Shown: positions 1 through 9,860, counted from the first letter of the stretch. The stretch: DNA of 64,000 nt from Diplonema papillatum (GCA_030068145.1 JAPJBO010000028.1:372001-436000); one strand, 5' to 3'. Program-made: numbers and translations. The notes: a model not told the origin generated them from the letters alone.

Positions 1-21
1 AATCTGTGCTCCCAAAGTGGG

Positions 22-244
22 TTTTTTTGTATAAGCAACTGCTTTGTAGGAAATGCTTGAGGAGACTGCCAGTTGCGATATATCAAAGAAGGTAAATGTG
101 CTGTAGCCCACACGAAACACAGGTAAAGCTGGGTTTAGTGGCGGGCGTAAGCGTTCAACAAAAAAGACCCACTTTGTAGTTGTATTGTTTTCTCCACCTC
201 AAGCCTCCTTCGAAATGAGCACAAGGCAGTCCCTCGAGTATTTT
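22..244 (-). repeat. R1 interspersed repeat, near full-length copy
   Basis: Minus-strand copy of a roughly 220-bp dispersed repeat that I call R1. In its sense direction it begins near TACTCGAGGGACTGCC, passes through GAAGGAGGCTAGAGGGGGAG, and ends with GGTGCTTATAC followed by an A-rich tail. The A-rich end suggests a SINE-like retroposon, but I see no convincing tRNA A or B box, so the class is undetermined. It is arranged head-to-head with the copy that follows. Confidence 0.75.
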
Positions 245-432
245 TGTTGAACGCTTACGCCCGCCACTGAACCCAGATTCACCTTTATTTCGTGTGGGCT
301 ACAGCACATTTACCTCCTTTGATCTTTTGCAGCTGGCAGCCTCCTCAAGTATTTCCTACAAAGGATGATCTATCGCAACTGGCAGTCTCCTCAAGCATTT
401 CCTACAGGTGGCTGAGGTGCCTATACAAAAAA
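241..432 (+). repeat. R1 interspersed repeat, 5'-truncated copy
   Basis: Plus-strand R1 copy that begins at the internal TTTTGTTGAACGCTTACG segment, so it lacks about the first 90 bp. It contains an internal duplication of the CTGGCAGTCTCCTCAAGC block and ends in an A-run after CCTATAC. Together with the preceding minus-strand copy it makes a head-to-head pair, which can fold into a large hairpin. Confidence 0.7.
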
Positions 433-1672
433 ATAGGGTGGGAAAATACTTAAAGACACCCAAAACTGCAGTTCTGCTCGTTCAAGGGGACACCACCGCC
501 CGCGACTGAATCATGAGGTGGCAGAAGTCTCTAATGGACAGATAATGGGGAGCAAGTTACTAACAAACGTGGACTTTGTTTTGTATCTCTGTTCGGCCTT
601 GTCTTGTTTTTCTTTTGCGCTCCAGTTGCTTATTCCTGCCCCTCTTACGCCCTGAAGGCCGATCGACGTGCGCAAGACCAGGCAGTCCTAGCTCGGACGG
701 AGGACAGACACAGTGCCCGCGGTCGCTGCTTCGCTGGTCAATCGCGAAGTCGATATGTCCCCGAGGGCACGACCGCGCAAAGCTGAGGACAAAAAAGGCG
801 TCGGCTCGGGCGGAGGGTAGCCGCTGGTGGCCAGTGGTGGCCGTGGGGCGAGATGGATGACTTTCCGATACGAGTGTTGTGTCTTCGGTCCGGCCGGTGT
901 CCCGTGCCAATCGCCGGGGGCGGTGCCTCCATGTTGCTCTGGACCAGGCTTGCCAGAATAACGTGTTGGTTTTCTGGTGCCAGTGTCTGCTGAAATCCTG
1001 AACAATTCCCCGGTCCATCCGGCAGGACAAAGAAAAGTGACAACCCCCGCATAGCGGACTGGGTGCGGCCTCCGAGACCAGCGTGCAACCCTGGCCTCGT
1101 GGCCCGGTGACTCAGGATTCAAGTTAGGGCCGGTTTCCCGGTTTCCAAAACCGATTCTGGGCCAAAGCTGGTACTAATGCAGACGCCCCGGATTCTGTGC
1201 AATGCCAACCGTAGCTATCACGGTGTACCACCGTACACCCCTGGTTAATCCGTAAGTAGTATCCGTAAGTTTCAGCTTCAGTTTCAGCAAGTTTCAGCTT
1301 AGTGTGAGTTTGATCACAGTAACATCAAGGCAGCCCTTACAGACCAGCCACAGTCAAAGCCGCGTGGGTGCGGGCTTTTGGTGTTAATCATCCGTAGAAC
1401 ACGGCACAACTCTGGCGAAGCCCTGAAACGGATCGCATCATTTCCTTACCAAAAATGGTCTGGAGTGAGGTCTTTTGGTAAAAGGAACAGACTGCGGTGT
1501 GAAAAGAGAAAGAGGCGCTTGTGAACCGAAGTTCTGCTTCTCACTGCCCCTATTCTTCAGCAAAGACTGGCACATTCTTCATCGATGATGTAGCCATTTT
1601 ATCGCCAACGAGAGGGGTAGCCAAGTTGCAAAACTGGTTCTCAGGGTGCTGTACGAGGTGTACAACAAACTC
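433..1672. other. No supported gene
   Basis: This stretch holds overlapping minus-strand open frames between about 560 and 1,122, but none has a recognisable domain, start context or splice pair that I trust. No RNA gene or strong repeat is visible here. Confidence 0.4.
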
Positions 1673-1678
1673 ACTTAC

Positions 1679-1938
1679 CCCCTAGATCCGGTGAAGAGCA
1701 TACTGGCACCAGACATAGGCGTGTTCCTGAACGAAGTGTACTTGGAAGGAGACAAAGTGAAAACCCCACTGTAGTTGGCTTCAAAGCTGAAGCTCTCGGA
1801 AGAAGGGCTTGTGTGCAGACAAAGCGGTTCCAGCTCCCAAGCCCTGGCAGTCCGCTCGGCCTCCTGGCCAGCCTGAAGGCAAAGTTTCGTGGAAGCAGCG
1901 GCCACTACTGACACCAGCAGGCTGACTGGCCAGAGCAT
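1679..1938 (-). CDS. Possible first exon with signal peptide, protein unrecognised
   Basis: This minus-strand frame begins MLWPVSLLVSVVAAAS, which has the form of a hydrophobic signal peptide, and continues for about 87 codons. It runs directly into a good 5' splice site: GTAAGTGAG begins at 1678, so the exon would end at 1679 in phase 2. No domain is recognised and downstream exons were not found. It lies on the same strand as every other host gene here. It could be a chance open frame in GC-rich DNA, so it is a weak call resting on the start, the leader-like N-terminus and the donor. Confidence 0.3.
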
Positions 1939-2137
1939 TGTCTGGGGCTACCGGTGCTATGGAAGGGTACAGACCACGCACTGCCTGAAACCAAACATGG
2001 CTATCCGTGCATAGCTGTGCGTGCAGAATAGCTATTTTCCACCTTCCACCCGACTGTTCTGCTCTCTCGTTTGCTACGCTTCCGCTGTAGACCTACTTTT
2101 CCGCACAGCTACAGTAGTATACCATAGATGGACGCCT

Positions 2138-2365
2138 ACCGTAGGCACGTGGTAGGCGGTAGGCGCTTTTCACTTGTTCAAAATATGGGATTTGTGGTAG
2201 GCGCATGGTAGGCGGTAGGCGCATGGTAGGCGGTAGGCGCTTTTCCCAATGGAATTTGTTAGCGCGGTAGGCACTTGGTAGGCGCATGGTAGGCGCTTGG
2301 TAGGCGATTTTTGGGCCTTCGTAGGCTCTAAAAAACGTGGTAGGCGCTTGGTAGGCGCTTTCGAC
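2138..2365. repeat. TE-A left subterminal minisatellite
   Basis: Irregular tandem array of GGTAGGCG and GGTAGGCGCTT with short spacers, lying directly inside the left inverted repeat of TE-A. The complementary array is found at the other end of the element, so the two arrays extend the terminal inverted symmetry. Confidence 0.75.
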
Positions 2366-2706
2366 AGCGGGTTTTTTAACTGGATTTTTTCTTCGGACGA
2401 GAGGAGGATCGCCTGGAATCGGCAGCGCTCATATTGCGAACACAGTTCTTGAGCGATACTTTCTGCTCCACGGTGCCATGGAACAGGCACCAAACCTGGT
2501 CCATGTTCCTTTGCCGCTGGAGAGAGTCTGCCAGCTTGTCCGCGACAGGTTTCAGCGCGCTGTGCGCCCTGTCCAGTTCGGTCCCAGAGTCTTGTAACTG
2601 ACTCGCAGGTGGTCGATCCAAAGGACAACCCTTCGTCAGCAATGAACGTTTTTCTAGACTGTTTCTTGTAGTAAGCGGTCGGTTTTTTGAAGTCTCCGTT
2701 TGACTT

Positions 2707-3093
2707 GTGAGGCGGGGGGGGAAGGGGGGGTTTTCCTTTTGTGCTGTTAGAGCAGGGTCTGGGCAGTGTGTTTTCATTCCTTTTCGTCGTCTTCTTTTAC
2801 TTTGCCTGTCGCGCTGCCAGGCAGCTCTTTTCCTTCTTATTGGCGAGGTAACGGTGGAGGCGAGGGGGAAAATGTTTCTTGGGTTTGAAGAGGGGGAAGG
2901 GGGGGTTTTCCTTTGTGCTGTTAGAGCAGGGTCTGGGCAGTGTGTTTTCATTCCTTTTCGTCGTCTTCTTTTACTTTGCCTGTCGCGCTGCCAGGCAGCT
3001 CTTTTCCTTCTTATTGGCGAGGTAACGGTGGAGGCGAGGGGGAAGGGGGGGTTTTCCTTTGTGCTGTTAGAGCAGGGTCTGGGCTTTTTCTGA
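2707..3093. repeat. Internal tandem duplication in TE-A
   Basis: A unit of about 175 bp beginning TTTTCCTTTTGTGCTGTTAG is present twice in full (about 2,730-2,905 and 2,906-3,050) and a third time in part. The copies are nearly identical, so the duplication is recent. A diverged piece of the same sequence occurs near 8,930-9,000. A minus-strand open frame of 260 codons (2,376-3,158) crosses the duplication; its last 90 or so codons, ending about 2,376, look protein-like but match nothing I recognise. Confidence 0.7.
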
Positions 3094-4284
3094 GAGAAGG
3101 TGGTCAATGATCTCGTTCCCTTCGAGTCGATCATCGCTCGTGTGGATGCGGCACCCAAGGCCTGGCCGTGGGTCCTTCGAGTGCTGCTTTGGAAGGTGGT
3201 TCAGGGTCTTTCCAGGTTTGTCTTTGAGTCCGTTTCCGCGTCAGTCTTCGTCATGACGTTCTCCTTCACGGTCTGCAAGTTCTTCAGCTGAAGGTCCAAG
3301 TGGTGCCAAGGGCCTCCTTTCGAAGCTTTTCTTGGACGCCAATGTACGGTCCAGCGTGAATCGGAGCTTTGAGCATGGAAGCCCGCAGCAGTCCAGCAGT
3401 TCCCACAAGGGAGGAGGTCTTCGAGACAGAAAACCTTCGTTTCGTTGTGGATGGCGTTCCCTATACAGAAGAGGACGACGAGGTCAAACTTAGCCGGCGC
3501 CGTAAAGTTGTGGGTGGCCCGGTCCAACACGAAGTGAGAACAAATGCATTTGAGTTGTGGCCGACTAGCAGGCATGTGAGTAAGCAGGTATCTGAGTAAA
3601 CAGGCATTTACTTTGCAGGGCTGACTTTGTAGGCATCTTAGCAGGCATCTGACTACGCAAACATTAGTAAACTAAGTAGACATTTGACTAAGAGAAAACT
3701 GCTTGCGAACAACGAACGGTCCCTGGTGATCAACCCAGAGGTGGTGGTGCCGACGTTCCGCTCTCTCTGCGTCGGGGCCTGTGAGACGAGTTAGAGTGCA
3801 GAAACCATCCCTCAGTGAGTTTTCGGTCTCCTCACTTCCTCACGTACTGCTACGGTGGCCGCAAATCGTTCCATCGTGGGCGTGTAGCAGGCACGGTGGG
3901 TAACAGCGCCGCAGGTACAGCCCGAAGTATCCTGACGGGCGGGAGAGTCTGACTGGAATATCGTCGTCCGGTTGTTGTTGCTGCGGGCCCACCTCCTTGT
4001 CCACCGCGCGACCTATGGCAGCGGCCAGCGTCTTCGTAGGAAATTTTATGAGAAAGATGGAGTTGCGACATTCTGGCCATCCACATTCATTCATGGGCGT
4101 GGCTACTTGGGTGTGTGGCCATAAATAAGATTTCTAGGAAGGATGCACCTGGATTGATTGCCACGAGATGCCATGTGTACTCCGTGCCATGTTGCTCACT
4201 TCCTTCAAGATCGCATGTCTGCTAAGCCCTTGGCCTTGAAGCAGCCGAAGCCAAAAAGTAGCCTGAGATCTACTGAACCACCCA

Positions 4285-4453
4285 TTGCCCAAAGCGCCTA
4301 CCGCGTCTACCAAGCGCCTACCAACAGGATTTTGGGGTCGGTAGGCGCCGAAAATGCGGAAAGGCGCCTACGAAACGCCTACCATGAGCCTAAATAGCGC
4401 CTACGAAGCGCCTACCATGGGCCTAAAAAGCGCCTACGAAACGCCTACCAAAT
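4285..4453. repeat. TE-A right subterminal minisatellite
   Basis: Array of GCGCCTACCAAGCGCCTACC-type units in the orientation opposite to the left array. It lies just inside the right inverted repeat of TE-A and mirrors the left end. Confidence 0.75.
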
Positions 4454-4478
4454 TCACGCGCCCACGGTAGGCGTCCAT

Positions 4479-4976
4479 CTATGGTATACGGTAGGAACTG
4501 GGGCAGAGCAATTCCTTTAGTACACGGTAGGGGCATGGCAAGATGAGCACACCACCCGAGCCTACAACAGGAGAATTCGGGTGGATCGAGGCGGGTCTTC
4601 GAAGACTGAAATTTTCCGCGGAAGCTTCCAACAAAGGCAAAGACCATACCTCGATGCCGAATGTCACGTCACCAGCAACCAGGTGCAGCACCGCCTGCTC
4701 AGGGCTTTCTACCACGGTACTCGACAGAATGCTGATCTCGAACAGCACCCGGTCCGGCGAACTGCTGATTTCGATGTCGGTGGCCAGCCTAGCGCCCGTG
4801 TTCTGGCAGTCGTCGCCGTCGCCCGCATCGAGCTCCGCCGGGAGCACCGCGCGCACGACGCCCGGCGTGACCTTCACCTTCGCGGGGCCGCCTTCGCCGC
4901 GCGTTGCGAAAGACTCGACGGGGGCATCCCCAGCGGCCTTCCACAGCTTCTTCACACCCCCCGCGCTCGCTTCCAT
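4479..4976 (-). CDS. GC-rich exon of an unrecognised protein abutting TE-A
   Basis: The frame starts at a good ATG (4976, MEASAGGVKKLWK) and encodes about 140 protein-like residues, including a stretch rich in beta-forming residues such as LATDIEISS and VLHLVAGDVTFGIEVW. It is markedly more GC-rich than its surroundings. The frame then runs into the right inverted repeat of TE-A, whose sequence provides the stop codon at about 4,479. The native 3' part is therefore either in further exons beyond the transposon or was lost when the element inserted. No family is recognised. A tandem array lies just upstream of the start. Confidence 0.5.
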   Translation of the reverse strand: MEASAGGVKKLWKAAGDAPVESFATRGEGGPAKVKVTPGVVRAVLPAELDAGDGDDCQNTGARLATDIEISSSPDRVLFEISILSSTVVESPEQAVLHLVAGDVTFGIEVWSLPLLEASAENFSLRRPASIHPNSPVVGSGGVLILPCPYRVLKELLCPSSYRIP

Positions 4977-5164
4977 GAATGGCGCAGGTGCAGCCGTGCA
5001 CGTCGTCGTCGGGGGAAGAAGCCCCAACCCCCCGTTTGCCCTGCGGCACCTTGTGTTTTTGTGGTTCCGGCGATATTGCGCTCAGTTGGCCGCCTGTGAC
5101 GACGTTCTCTTGGTTGGAACTTATAAGGTGGTGTGTTATCAGCGAGCCAGTACGGTGTGACCCC

Positions 5165-5945
5165 AGCAGTGTGAACTTGAAAATGCAGGTACCACAAGGG
5201 GTAGGCTTGCATTGTCTTCGGCTAGGGTTACTTATAGCGTCCTCCGAAGACGATCTCAATGTGATGGACGATGATGATGCTGAGGACCGGCTGGTGATAT
5301 CCAGCTCCATTCTTTGAACGCTGCGCTTTCGCGCCGCGTACTTTTTCTTGGGTGCGGTGTACTCCCGCAGAGTGAACTTGAAATGCAGGTACCACAAGGG
5401 GTAGGATTGCATTGTCTTCGGCTCCTCCGAAGACGATCTCAATGTGATGGACGATGATGATGAGGACCGGCTGGTGATATCCAGCTCCATTCTTTGAACG
5501 CTGCGCTTTCGCGCCGCGTACTTTTTCTTGGGTGCGGTGTACTCCCGCAGAGTGAACTTGAAATGCAGGTACCACAAGGGGTAGGCTTGCATTGTCTTCG
5601 GCTAGGGTTACTTGATAGCGTCCTCCGAAGACGATCTCAATGTGATGGACGATGATGATGCTGAGGACCGGCTGGTGATATCCAGCTCTATTCTTTGAAC
5701 GCTGCGCTTTCGCGCCGCGTACTTTTTCTTGGGTGCGGTGTACTCCCGCAGAGTGAACTTGAAATGCAGGTACCACAAGGGGTAGGATTGCATTGTCTTC
5801 GGCTAGGGTTACTTGATAGCATCCTCCGAAGACGATCTCAATGTGATGGACGATGATGATGATGAGGACCGGCTGGTTATAAGCAGCTCCATTCTTTGAA
5901 CGCTGCGCTTTCGCGTGCTTTTTCTTGGGCACGGTGTACTCCAGC
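5165..5945. repeat. Four-copy tandem array, unit about 184-198 bp
   Basis: Four consecutive, nearly identical units, each starting near GTGAACTTGAAAATGCAGG or GTGAACTTGAAATGCAGG (about 5,170, 5,370, 5,554 and 5,757). They contain CGATGATGATG and the CGCTGCGCTTTCGCG block. Units differ mainly by small indels in TAGGGTTACTTGATAGCG and in the ATG repeat. Open frames across the array are by-products of the repeat. It lies upstream of the minus-strand exon at 4.98 kb and could be promoter-proximal. Confidence 0.8.
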
Positions 5946-7340
5946 ACCGGGCGGGGGGAAGTTACTTAACAGCTGCGCGGTCCATTTTGCGGGTGTGCCA
6001 CATCCAAATCCAGTGTGAAATCCCCGCAAATTCAGTGGGAATGCCTGCACCGTAGTCATTTGAGTGACTGCTTGTTTGTGCGTGTCGGTGGATCGACTTC
6101 TCGCAGATGACTGTGCGTCGGTCCGCCTGCGCTTGTTGTTGTCACGCGAGTCAAAGAAAAAGGTAGACGAGGCAAGTAACCGGATTGAGAAGCGCTTGAT
6201 GAGCCTCGAGGGGGCCTGCACCGAAGGCTGTTGATGTCGTCCAAAAGCAAGGGATACCCGTCGATTTGCCTCCCGTCAAATTCCGCATGTATCTTGCTCA
6301 GGTTCCTTTCCCGGAGCCGACGGCTCCCTGATCGAAGCGAGCACAACCTGCAGTGCAAGGAACCTGAAGAACGTCGCAGTCAGCGACCCAACCCGGCCAC
6401 ACTGTATCGAAGCCTTGGACCGTACTGTTTATTTATCTGTTCTGGCCACAACAGGCATCCGTCGAACGGACAGAGAGCATCCTGAGATGTGCTCTTCCAA
6501 TCCGAGCTTGGCGTGCTGCGGTTGACCGCGGCCAGTGATTTACCCAAGCGGGGAGGGGAAGGAGAAGCTGCCGCAGTGAGTATTCCCCGTGGAAATCCTG
6601 CAGGAGCCGAAAAGAACGGCCGCAAAATAAGCACGACTAGCACCCAACATTACAAAGTACCCGAGGTACACCCAGAAAGTCCCGAGAAACTTGCTCTGGA
6701 TCGGTGCAGGTTGAAAAGGACGGCCGGAGACGAACGCCTCGCCAAAAGCCAAGACGCTGGCCGGCGTGATAGCGTGCCCTGCGCCAATAATCTCTTTGAA
6801 GCAAGTTGCAACAGAACGCGCTCTCGCTTTCAAGGAACGGCAAGCTTGTTCGCAATGCGAAATTTGCGAGTGCAGTAAATCACTAGCTGGCTGACGACCC
6901 GTTATTTACTGCTTTCGATATTGTCGAGAAGGTCAGCTGGTGCGATTATCGTTCGCCCTCCGAGAGCGGCTATCTTGCTCGGGTGCGAGACCTGCTCTGT
7001 CCAGCAAAAAGCTGGCTGTCGGCCAGGTCTCCGAACCTTTCGTTCCCTCGTGATCCTTGCAGATCTGTGAGCTTCGCTGTTCTCCCGTGTACTCCGCGCA
7101 GGCGACAAGATGGCGGAAGCCTTTGAAAATGCGAGCCACCGAAGGGCAGCACGACAATGCCTCCTCCGTGCGTCCAGACGTACCTTCTGGTACTGGCAGA
7201 TGGCCGTCCATCGAAGCGCGGCGTCAATACCCGTCGCCTAACAAAATTCCGCCGAGCAAATGCAAGGCAGGAGGTCACGCCAGGCCTGCGGGCACCAGCC
7301 ACAGCTTCAAGCGGTAAGCGTTGGTACCTTGTTGGTAATA
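5946..7340. other. Possible short minus-strand exons, no gene resolved
   Basis: Several short minus-strand frames look protein-like. One near 6,590-6,800 contains the hydrophobic stretch FLGTFWVYLGYFVMLG, and one ends ADLLDNIESSK followed by a stop at 6,902. I could not connect them with matching splice phases or recognise a family. They may be exons of a small membrane protein gene or chance frames. Confidence 0.25.
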
Positions 7341-7341
7341 C

Positions 7342-7504
7342 TGTGTGTGTTGTGTTAGTGTGTTAGTGTGTTAGTGTGTTAGTGTGTTTGTGTGTTTGTG
7401 TGTTAGTGTGTTGTGTTAGTGTGTTAGTGTGTTAGTGTGTTAGTGTGTTAGTGTGTTAGTGTGTTAGTGTGTTAGTGTGTTAGTGTGTTAGTGTGTTAGT
7501 GTGC
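7342..7504. repeat. Microsatellite, unit TTAGTGTG
   Basis: About 160 bp made of the 8-bp unit TTAGTGTG and variants. It is not a canonical telomere repeat and is internal, so it is best read as a simple repeat. Confidence 0.85.
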
Positions 7505-7524
7505 GCGTGTAATTGCGTGCAACT

Positions 7525-7565
7525 GCACCTGCTTTGTGCGAAATACCCGAGGAGGCCGCCCGTCG
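7525..7565 (-). repeat. R1 3'-end fragment, diverged
   Basis: The sequence CACCTGCTTTGTGCGAAATA followed by CCCGAGGAGGCCGCC matches the 3' end of R1 on the minus strand with several substitutions. A second similar fragment lies at 7,727-7,768, so the two bracket the kinase fragment in direct orientation. Confidence 0.5.
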
Positions 7566-7638
7566 AAAAATGACAAAGCGAGAGGAAATAAGGCGTGGCG
7601 TGCTGCACCACTGCCACACCCGTATATATGGGCGCATC

Positions 7639-7731
7639 ACACTCAACTACAGAGGTCCCGAGCTGCTTCTCGACAGCGAGGTGGTGTCGACGACCACGGA
7701 CATGTGGTCCGCCGGCGTCATCACGGGCGCC
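7639..7731 (+). pseudogene. Isolated protein-kinase catalytic fragment (subdomains VIII-IX)
   Basis: The plus-strand frame reads TLNYRGPELLLDSEVVSTTT followed by DMWSAGVITGA. This matches the APE-motif and DxW region of CMGC-type serine/threonine kinases (GPELL as in CK2-like kinases, then DMWS). Only about 31 codons of kinase homology are present. The glycine loop, the catalytic HRD and the DFG segments are not visible nearby on this strand. It is bracketed by two direct R1-like fragments. It is the only host-type coding similarity on the plus strand, so I read it as a displaced exon or gene fragment rather than a working gene. A distant exon of a plus-strand gene cannot be excluded. Confidence 0.5.
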
Positions 7732-7768
7732 TGCCTTGTGCGAAATACCGGAGGAGGCCGCCCGTGCT
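7727..7768 (-). repeat. R1 3'-end fragment, diverged
   Basis: Second copy of the diverged R1 end, in direct orientation to the one at 7,525-7,565, on the right-hand side of the kinase fragment. Confidence 0.5.
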
Positions 7769-7867
7769 TGTGCATGTGTATCTGCTGTGCGGCTTCAATT
7801 GAAAGACGGGAAAACTGGAGGGGGGGGGGAAAGCTCTTTAGCTGAGGCACTGCATAGCCACGGGTCC

Positions 7868-8082
7868 TGAGAGATCAAGTCAACGAGGGTAAACGGCGGG
7901 AGTAACTATGACTTTCTTAAGGTAGCCAAATGCCTCGTCTTCTAATTAAAGACGCGCATGAATGGACCAATGAGATTCCTTCTGTTCCTGCCTACTATCT
8001 GGCGGAACAGCAGTCAAGGGAACGGACTTGAAACTGTCAGCGGGGAAAGAAGACCCTGTTGAGTTTGACTCCAGTCTGACTA
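7868..8082 (+). rRNA. Fragment of a eukaryotic large-subunit (28S-like) rRNA
   Basis: The segment contains landmark LSU sequences in order: GGTAAACGGCGGGAGTAACT, CTTAAGGTAGCCAAATGCCT, GACGCGCATGAATGGA, CAAGGGAACGGACTTG and GGGGAAAGAAGACCCTGTTG. They belong to the region just before and at the start of the peptidyl-transferase domain, and the wording is eukaryotic rather than bacterial or plastid. Only about 215 nt is present, and similarity stops at both ends, so this is an rRNA fragment and not a whole gene. It differs from the common eukaryotic form at many sites, yet a hairpin near 7,936-7,954 stays paired through compensatory changes (CGTCTT with AAGACG). It lies about 80 bp beyond the stop of NAA30. 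Confidence 0.85.
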
Positions 8083-8165
8083 CGGGCCAAGTTGCCTATG
8101 TCCAGGCTTAGCTCCACTGCGTACCCGTGCTGGCTCTCGGGCAAAGTATGAACAGCTCTTCGTGA

Positions 8166-9725
8166 CTAAACCGAACAGTTTAACCAGTACTGCACGCTTA
8201 ACTCGTTTTTGCGTGCACAGGAACGATGGTAGACGGTGGCCATGCGCATGGTCGCCTGCGCGAGAGAACCATAATCAGCAAGACAAAGGCATACCCGGTC
8301 GAGTCGCTTTTCCCGAACAAAGCCCAGCCCTTCGTACAGTGACAAGGCGCCTGTGTTAGATGGTGCAGTTGCTTGCCTATTCCGACTCGACCGGAGGGGG
8401 GAGAAACAATTTCATATGGATCCCGTGTGTTAAGCGCTTCCACCGCGCTAAACCCGGATTTGCCTGTGTTCTGGTAAAAGCAAAAAGATTCTTGTGCGAG
8501 ATTGCGGAGCATTTCCCCGTTTGTAGTTCAGGCTCGTTTGCTGCGTTCAATGGCAGTCGATGGATCACTGACCGGTGTCGACAAACAGGTACCAGTTTCG
8601 ATTTGAATCTCGCTCCTTCGCTGTGGCACCCCGGTTTTTGGATCGTGCCGGACGCACCAGCAGCGACCGCTTTAGGAGAGGTGGGACGTCGGCGGCAACT
8701 CCAACGAACTAAAGAACTTGGGAGGACGCACACCTTGGTTTCCGGTTTCGGTTTCGAGGACGACTTCGGTGCAGCCCTTTTTCTTCATGGTGTCGACAGC
8801 CAGCTGCACGAGCTTCGAGCCGTACCCGTGCTTTCGGTGCTGCTTCAGAACGGCCAACATGGCTACGTAGCCACGTACACCCCGCCGTCCCTGATGCAAG
8901 TTTTGAAGTGTGTTCGAGGCAAGCGGTTTTCAGAAGCCTCCGCTTGACTTGCGAGACGGGGGTTTTCCTTTCTACGGATAGCCCGGGGTCTGGGTAGACA
9001 CTTTTTGCTTTTTAGCCACACGCAATGTGTGAGGAAACTGAACCGCCCAAGTAGGACCTTCTGATCATGATCATTTGCCAAATTTGCCACTTGAAACCAC
9101 GTCCAGGATTTGGGCTCAGGGTAGTGCGGTCAACGAACTACTATCGCTTTTAGATGCGCATCCGACACCGTTTGTCTTTGTGCCGAGCCCAGGATTCGTG
9201 CTCAAAAGGCTCGCCGGAATGCATTTGAGTCCAGATCGGCCCCAAAACGCCGTTTCTGGGGGTTGGAGGTGCAGAGTATCTTACTACGGGAGAACTTTTC
9301 ACCTCTTGGAATATCGTGTGCAAAGTACCTTGCTGTGCCAGAACCTTTCATCTCTTGAAACCATACAGCAGATAAGCAGATACTACCTGCTGCGGCTCCC
9401 AACGCACAAGCGTTAGAGCCGGAAGGAATCGTTTGTCACAAAGGTGATTCCAGGTGACTCTTTGCCCCAGGACTCTGGGCGAACTTTCGCTCTAAAGAAG
9501 ACCGAACTCTTCTTTTATCAGAGTGAAAGTCTTTGTAAAACATACCACTTCGGCTTTGCAAGTGATGGAACCCACCATCTTACAAAGGGAAGGATCGGCG
9601 CTGTCTTTGAGCTTGGCCAACCAGCAGAGGTCCGGCCAGTTTCCGATGAAGTACAAGTAAGTGAAGATGGGGTACGGCTCGCTGAGGTCGACAGTCATCA
9701 TCTCGATGATTTCTTTGAGCTCTTC
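8166..9725 (-). CDS. NAA30: NAA30-like N-alpha-acetyltransferase (NatC catalytic subunit), four exons
   Basis: GNAT-fold acetyltransferase that, in its family, transfers acetyl from acetyl-CoA to N-terminal Met of hydrophobic-type nascent chains at the ribosome. Exons on the minus strand are 9725-9546 (EELKEIIEMMTVDLSEPYP through FIGNWPDLCWLAKL), 8890-8741 (RRGVRGYVAMLAVLKQHRKH, the acetyl-CoA loop, then EVVLETETGN), 8350-8295 (ALSLYEGLGFVREKRLDR) and 8255-8166 (ATMRMATVYHRS to a stop). Introns are GT-AG with matching phases; donors are GTATGT, GTGTGC and GTATGC. The order and residues follow Naa30 closely: DLSEPY, a tyrosine-rich YFIxNWP, then LYExLGFVR. The 5' end is missing: the 9725 exon starts at an acceptor and I did not find the initiator exon. 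The C-terminal exon is the least certain. Confidence 0.85.
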
Positions 9726-9815
9726 CTGTGTTGTGTGCGTGGTCGAATTCGTTGAAAATGTCAAGACGGGGGTTTCCGCGCCTCAAAGGGTGAGTTAAAT
9801 TTGAACTGCCAAATT

Positions 9816-9860
9816 GCTTTCGTCAAAGATTTGGCCAAATTTTTTGACGAAAGCTTTGAC
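9816..9860. repeat. Near-perfect palindrome
   Basis: GCTTTCGTCAAAGATTTGG is followed almost at once by its near-complement CCAAATTTTTTGACGAAAGC, giving a hairpin with about 19 paired bases and virtually no loop. It could be a tiny inverted-repeat element or a cruciform-forming sequence. Confidence 0.65.

Larger units (their letters stand above)
2117..4489. mobile_element. TE-A: 2.4-kb terminal-inverted-repeat element
   Basis: The two ends are inverted copies of GTATACCATAGATGGACGCC continuing as TACCGT; the first 26 bp match exactly and similarity extends to about 36 bp (2,117-2,152 and 4,454-4,489). Immediately inside each end is an array built from the motif GGTAGGCGC on the left and its complement GCGCCTACC on the right. 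No transposase is visible, so this looks non-autonomous. If the element starts one base in, at TATACC, the flanks CAGTAG and CGGTAG would be an imperfect 6-bp target duplication, but this is weak. The superfamily is not determined. The right end abuts a GC-rich exon and supplies its stop codon. Confidence 0.65.

Noticed and set aside
7342-7504. TTAGTGTG array as a telomere or telomere relic
   Set aside because: The unit is not a known telomere repeat and it is flanked by unrelated interspersed sequence, so a microsatellite is the simpler reading.
7911-7927. R2-type retrotransposon insertion at the LSU target CTTAAGGTAGCC
   Set aside because: The target sequence is present and uninterrupted; nothing is inserted there.
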